From contig CM043944.1 of assembly GCA_014529385.2 (NCBI GenBank), positions 48,772,768 through 48,836,767 of the forward strand: a DNA stretch of 64,000 nucleotides, given 5' to 3'. The position numbers and the translations under genes were made by a program. Under the pieces are notes generated by a model that made no database searches, was not told the origin of the DNA, and saw nothing but the letters and a program-made list of their open reading frames with translations. Numbering within the stretch: the stretch's first letter is position 1; each line of letters opens with the position of its first letter. Shown in pieces: positions 61,025-64,000 of this stretch. The stretch is from Adiantum capillus-veneris. Its lineage: Eukaryota; Streptophyta; Polypodiopsida; Polypodiales; Pteridaceae.

Positions 61025-61489
61025 AATGAGGGGGCCACATTTGGAAGTTGTAAATCAAGCAAAGCATGACACATTTCTCCATCATGCCCCGACTACTAAT
61101 CTGTTAGTAAATCCTCTCACCCATGAGAAAATTGTGTTGCTAAGCATATGTTGCAATCAATACAGAGGATTATGCATTCAACTTATATGCTTGTTTTTGC
61201 AGTAGCCCCTGGCTGCAATGTTGTTGTGGATTCTCTCACACTGATCATGTGCTTGTGCATTGCCTTAGGCATTCAAGGTGCATGCTTAGATGATTGCATC
61301 TAAGGAGAGCCCGCAAAATTGTCTGTGTAGAAATTACTTAATAGCCCTATTCTAGTGGGGTTCTATAAGGTTTTAATCTTATAATCCTGTGTGATGTGCA
61401 GGCCGATGGAAAACTCCCAAGCTAAACATCCCACTGCAGGAAAATTTTGTGTAATAGCATAACAATTTAATGTTTTCCATGGCCTCTCC
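60364..61489. other. unassigned, with a (CT)n run
   Basis: The first 100 bp or so are remnants of the LTR element's internal region. A CT run of about 88 bp lies at 60935-61022. The rest has no recognisable gene, apart from possible 5' sequence of the following pseudogene. Confidence 0.5.
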
Positions 61490-62681
61490 ATGGACGGTGG
61501 CGACCCCAAATTGTTGAAGTGGGAGCAGATTATAGATGTGGAGTGGTTTGTTGTATTCAGAGAGGTGAATGATTGCAACAAATATTGCTTCAAATACAGT
61601 AGCATTCGTAGCAACATGTACGACCAAGTACTTCAACTGCACTACAAGGTGTACCAGAAGGCCCCCACCAACATGGAAATTAATTTGGCTTTTGCAAAGG
61701 GTTTTTAAAACAATTTAGTCCAGTGGCAATTGCAAGTGGCTTAATCATGCAGTTCAATTGGGCTGAGTTTCTTGTCTAGCATTTGCAGGACCTTTGAGAA
61801 AAAGGATACTATGATTCCCATGTTGAAAAGTGGAGGGTGCATAATACCCACCCCTCAAGTCAAAAAATAGAGAAGGGCTCCATGAAAACAAAGGAGGATT
61901 GTGCTGGCCAAGTAGCTCCGAACGTTCTTTTTGCTGCCAGGGCAACACCCCTCTCTATTAACAGTTCTCACAAAGTGACAGCAAGCCTGTCATATTTTGG
62001 GTTATCTGATTTACAACACATCATGAGTGCAAGTGACCATTTCAGAAATCGACTCATGCAGGATGCTAAATAGAATCTCAAGAATGCGGGTTAGGAGCTT
62101 GAAGCTGCGAGGGTTCAGAAAGCAATCTTCATGATGCTGAGAATGAATTGTGGTGTTTAGGTTTCACTGACAATGTGGATGCAAGGAGAGAAATAGAGCT
62201 CAAGGTAAAGATCGAGACACTAGATGGTTTGGGGTTTCTTCATAGTGAGGACACCCCCACTGCTGTTGATATTGACATAACTTGTCTTCATGTAAGTGTG
62301 GATGGTTTTGAACCTTATGTTTTGAATATGTGCACAACTATCCTATGTACTTACCATGCTTCTATTTTGATTGGTTTGTAGATTAATGTGGAGGTGCAAG
62401 AAGCAAAAGTGCACACCTACGATAGTCAATTGCAGCTGCTCATGCAGATAAGTAGGATGATACAAGGCTCCTTCATCCCCACTGCCCTATGCAAGATAGC
62501 TATAAACACTTTTACAAAGTGTATAGGAGGGGTACGTGATGGGACAAGAAGCAACGTGTGTATTGGCTGTGGTCTGCCACTAGAAGTACACGAAATCAAT
62601 GCAATGGTCAAAATGCCATGTGAGCATACCTATCACCTAATCTGCTTTGTTGCTACATGCTCCCTTGGGGACCAAATGTAG
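61490..62681 (+). pseudogene. RING-like zinc-finger pseudogene, at least two exons
   Basis: The plus-strand frame begins at the ATG at 61490 (MDGGDPKLLKWEQIIDVEWF). It continues in another phase from 61747 (MQFNWAEFLV) with stops that fit CAG/CAA or CGA origins (TAG near 61774, TGA near 61795, two TAG near 62068-62092). It shifts again near 62125 (NELWCLGFTDNVDARRE) and reaches a consensus donor at 62292. An acceptor at 62381 joins an exon ending at 62681. That exon has a coiled stretch and then CIGCGLPLEVHEINAMV followed by MPCEHTYHLICF. The C-x2-C ... C-x-H-x3-H-x2-C layout resembles part of a RING finger, as in ubiquitin ligases. The intron is 90 bp. The full gene family is not recognised. 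Confidence 0.5.
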
Positions 62682-62809
62682 AGTTTCCACCTGCCAATAG
62701 AGGATACCGGCTGAATGTTGTGGAAAGCTCACAGGGCAAGGACCTCCAATCACACATATTTCTAGTAAGATAATGTTAAGGAACAGTTATCGAGTCTTGA
62801 TTCCTACAC
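62682..62809. other. spacer before the palindromic array
   Basis: Short stretch with no recognisable feature. Confidence 0.5.
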
Positions 62810-64000
62810 TAGCCATGTGTATGCTAGTTAGCTTAGAGGGCATGGTGGCTAGCATATTGTGTATGGTAGTTGGCAAACCTAGTTATGCTAGTTAGCATAG
62901 TATGAGATATAGCTAGCATACATTGTCATGGTGGTAAGCATACTATGTATGCTAGTTAGCACAACCAATTATCCTAGCTAGCATATTGTGAATACTAGTT
63001 GGCATTGTTTGTATGCTAGTTAGCATATTGTGTATGCTAATAAGCATACCTTCTATGCTAGTTAACAAACTATGCATGCTAACTAGCATAGAGAGTTTCC
63101 CAATTAGAAACAAAGTATGCTAATCAGCATATTAAATATGCTAATCAATGCACAATGTGCTAACTAACATACAGGGTATGTTAATTAGCATACTAAATAT
63201 GCTAATTAGTGCACAGTGTGCTAACTAACATACAGGGTATGCTAATTAGCATACTTTTTATGCTAATTAGAACACTGTGTATGATGGCTAGCATGCAAGT
63301 ATGCTAATTAGCATAAGCATACCTTTTTTTCTAGTTATCATACTAGCATGCTAGCCATCATACACAATGTTCTAATTAGCATACTTCTTATGCTAAATAG
63401 AACATTGTGTATGATGGCTAGCATGCCAGTATGATAACTAGAAAACAAGATATGATAATTAGCATACTGAGTATGCTAACTATGCTAGCTGGCATTTGGT
63501 GCATGCTAACAAGAATTCAAAGTTTAGTTAGCATACCTTCTTTGCTAGCTAGCATAATGTGTATGCTTGTTAGCATACCTCTATGCTAGTTAGCATACAT
63601 TTTGAGCTAGCTAGCATAATGTTTATGCTAGTTAGCATACCTCTTTGCTAGTTATTGTAATGTGTATTTTAGTTTGCATGCACATTATGCTAACCAGCAA
63701 ATATGGTATGCTAATTAGCAGAGATGTTATGTTAATTAGCATAACTTATCTTCTAGTTAGCATACCATCTATGCTAGCATACATGGTATGCTAATTAGCA
63801 TACAATTGTGTATGCTAATTAGCATACTATGTATACTAATTAACATAGCATGTATGCGAATTAGCACACCATCAGTAATAAGCATACCATTAGCATACAC
63901 ACAATTTTTCCTATTAACATTTTATGTATGCTAATTAGCATACATTCTCTGCTAGTTAGCATACACACTATATTGACACTTCCTTGTTAGCATATTTTGT
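62810..64000. repeat. tandem array of an 18-40 bp palindromic unit
   Basis: About 1.2 kb consists almost entirely of variants of GTATGCTAATTAGCATAC separated by 5-20 bp spacers (for example 'cttctatgctagttagcata', 'tgtatgctagttagc'). The core TATGCTAATTAGCATA is a perfect palindrome; many copies have AGTTAGC in place of AATTAGC. The array continues beyond the window. No coding frame exists within it. Confidence 0.92.

Noticed and set aside
62810-64000. CRISPR array or telomeric repeat
   Set aside because: Spacers are irregular variants of the same palindrome and the organism is a plant; the unit does not resemble TTTAGGG-type telomere repeats.

Overview
The window is nuclear DNA of a land plant. 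The evidence is nested Ty3/gypsy and Ty1/copia retrotransposons of plant lineages (a chromovirus and Tat/Athila-like elements), an L1-type LINE, genes with short (about 80-90 bp) GT-AG introns, and very long (CT)n and (CA)n microsatellites. The sequence does not fix the species. The style (abundant AC repeats, unfamiliar multi-exon gene families) could fit a fern or another non-seed plant, but that is a guess. No intact host gene was found; almost every coding block is broken.

Layout. 1-3727: 3' part of a Ty3/gypsy chromovirus with its LTR. 5406-8970: 5'-truncated Ty1/copia pol plus 3' LTR. 8970-15490: decayed sequence with an unknown minus-strand pseudogene, an LTR (about 12067-13016) and a minus-strand zinc-finger/MULE-like pseudogene. 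15496-24041: complete LTR element on the minus strand (TSD CCCCT) that carries gag and protease only. 24042-27260: microsatellites and five copies of a hairpin palindrome. 27281-30776: ten-exon plant-strand (+) pseudogene that I read as a ParB-like domain fused to a beta-class amino-methyltransferase. 31651-34937: gag-only copia element inserted in or beside a SWIM zinc-finger gene fragment (to 35419). 36584-47631: complete 11-kb Tat-like gypsy element (TSD TACCT) with an extra 3' ORF region. 48733-50079: unknown minus-strand pseudogene. About 51490-53486: second gag-only copia copy, lacking its 5' LTR. 53954-55950: copia LTR debris and a minus-strand copia copy with its integrase-RT deleted. 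55951-59713: decayed minus-strand LINE. 59770-60363: a third, diverged LTR of the gag-protease family. 61490-62681: RING-like pseudogene. 62810-64000: tandem array built on a TATGCTAATTAGCATA palindrome, running off the window.

Two themes connect the parts. First, two unrelated non-autonomous LTR families (gag-protease only, and gag only) sit near one nearly full-length gypsy element, so amplification in trans is likely. Second, coding regions are mostly killed by single TAG/TGA codons that keep the frame, and by Cys-to-Tyr changes in zinc knuckles. That is the signature expected from deamination of methylated cytosine in silenced repeats. The most novel item is the ParB/methyltransferase-like pseudogene; its assignment rests on motif reading and should be tested by profile search.
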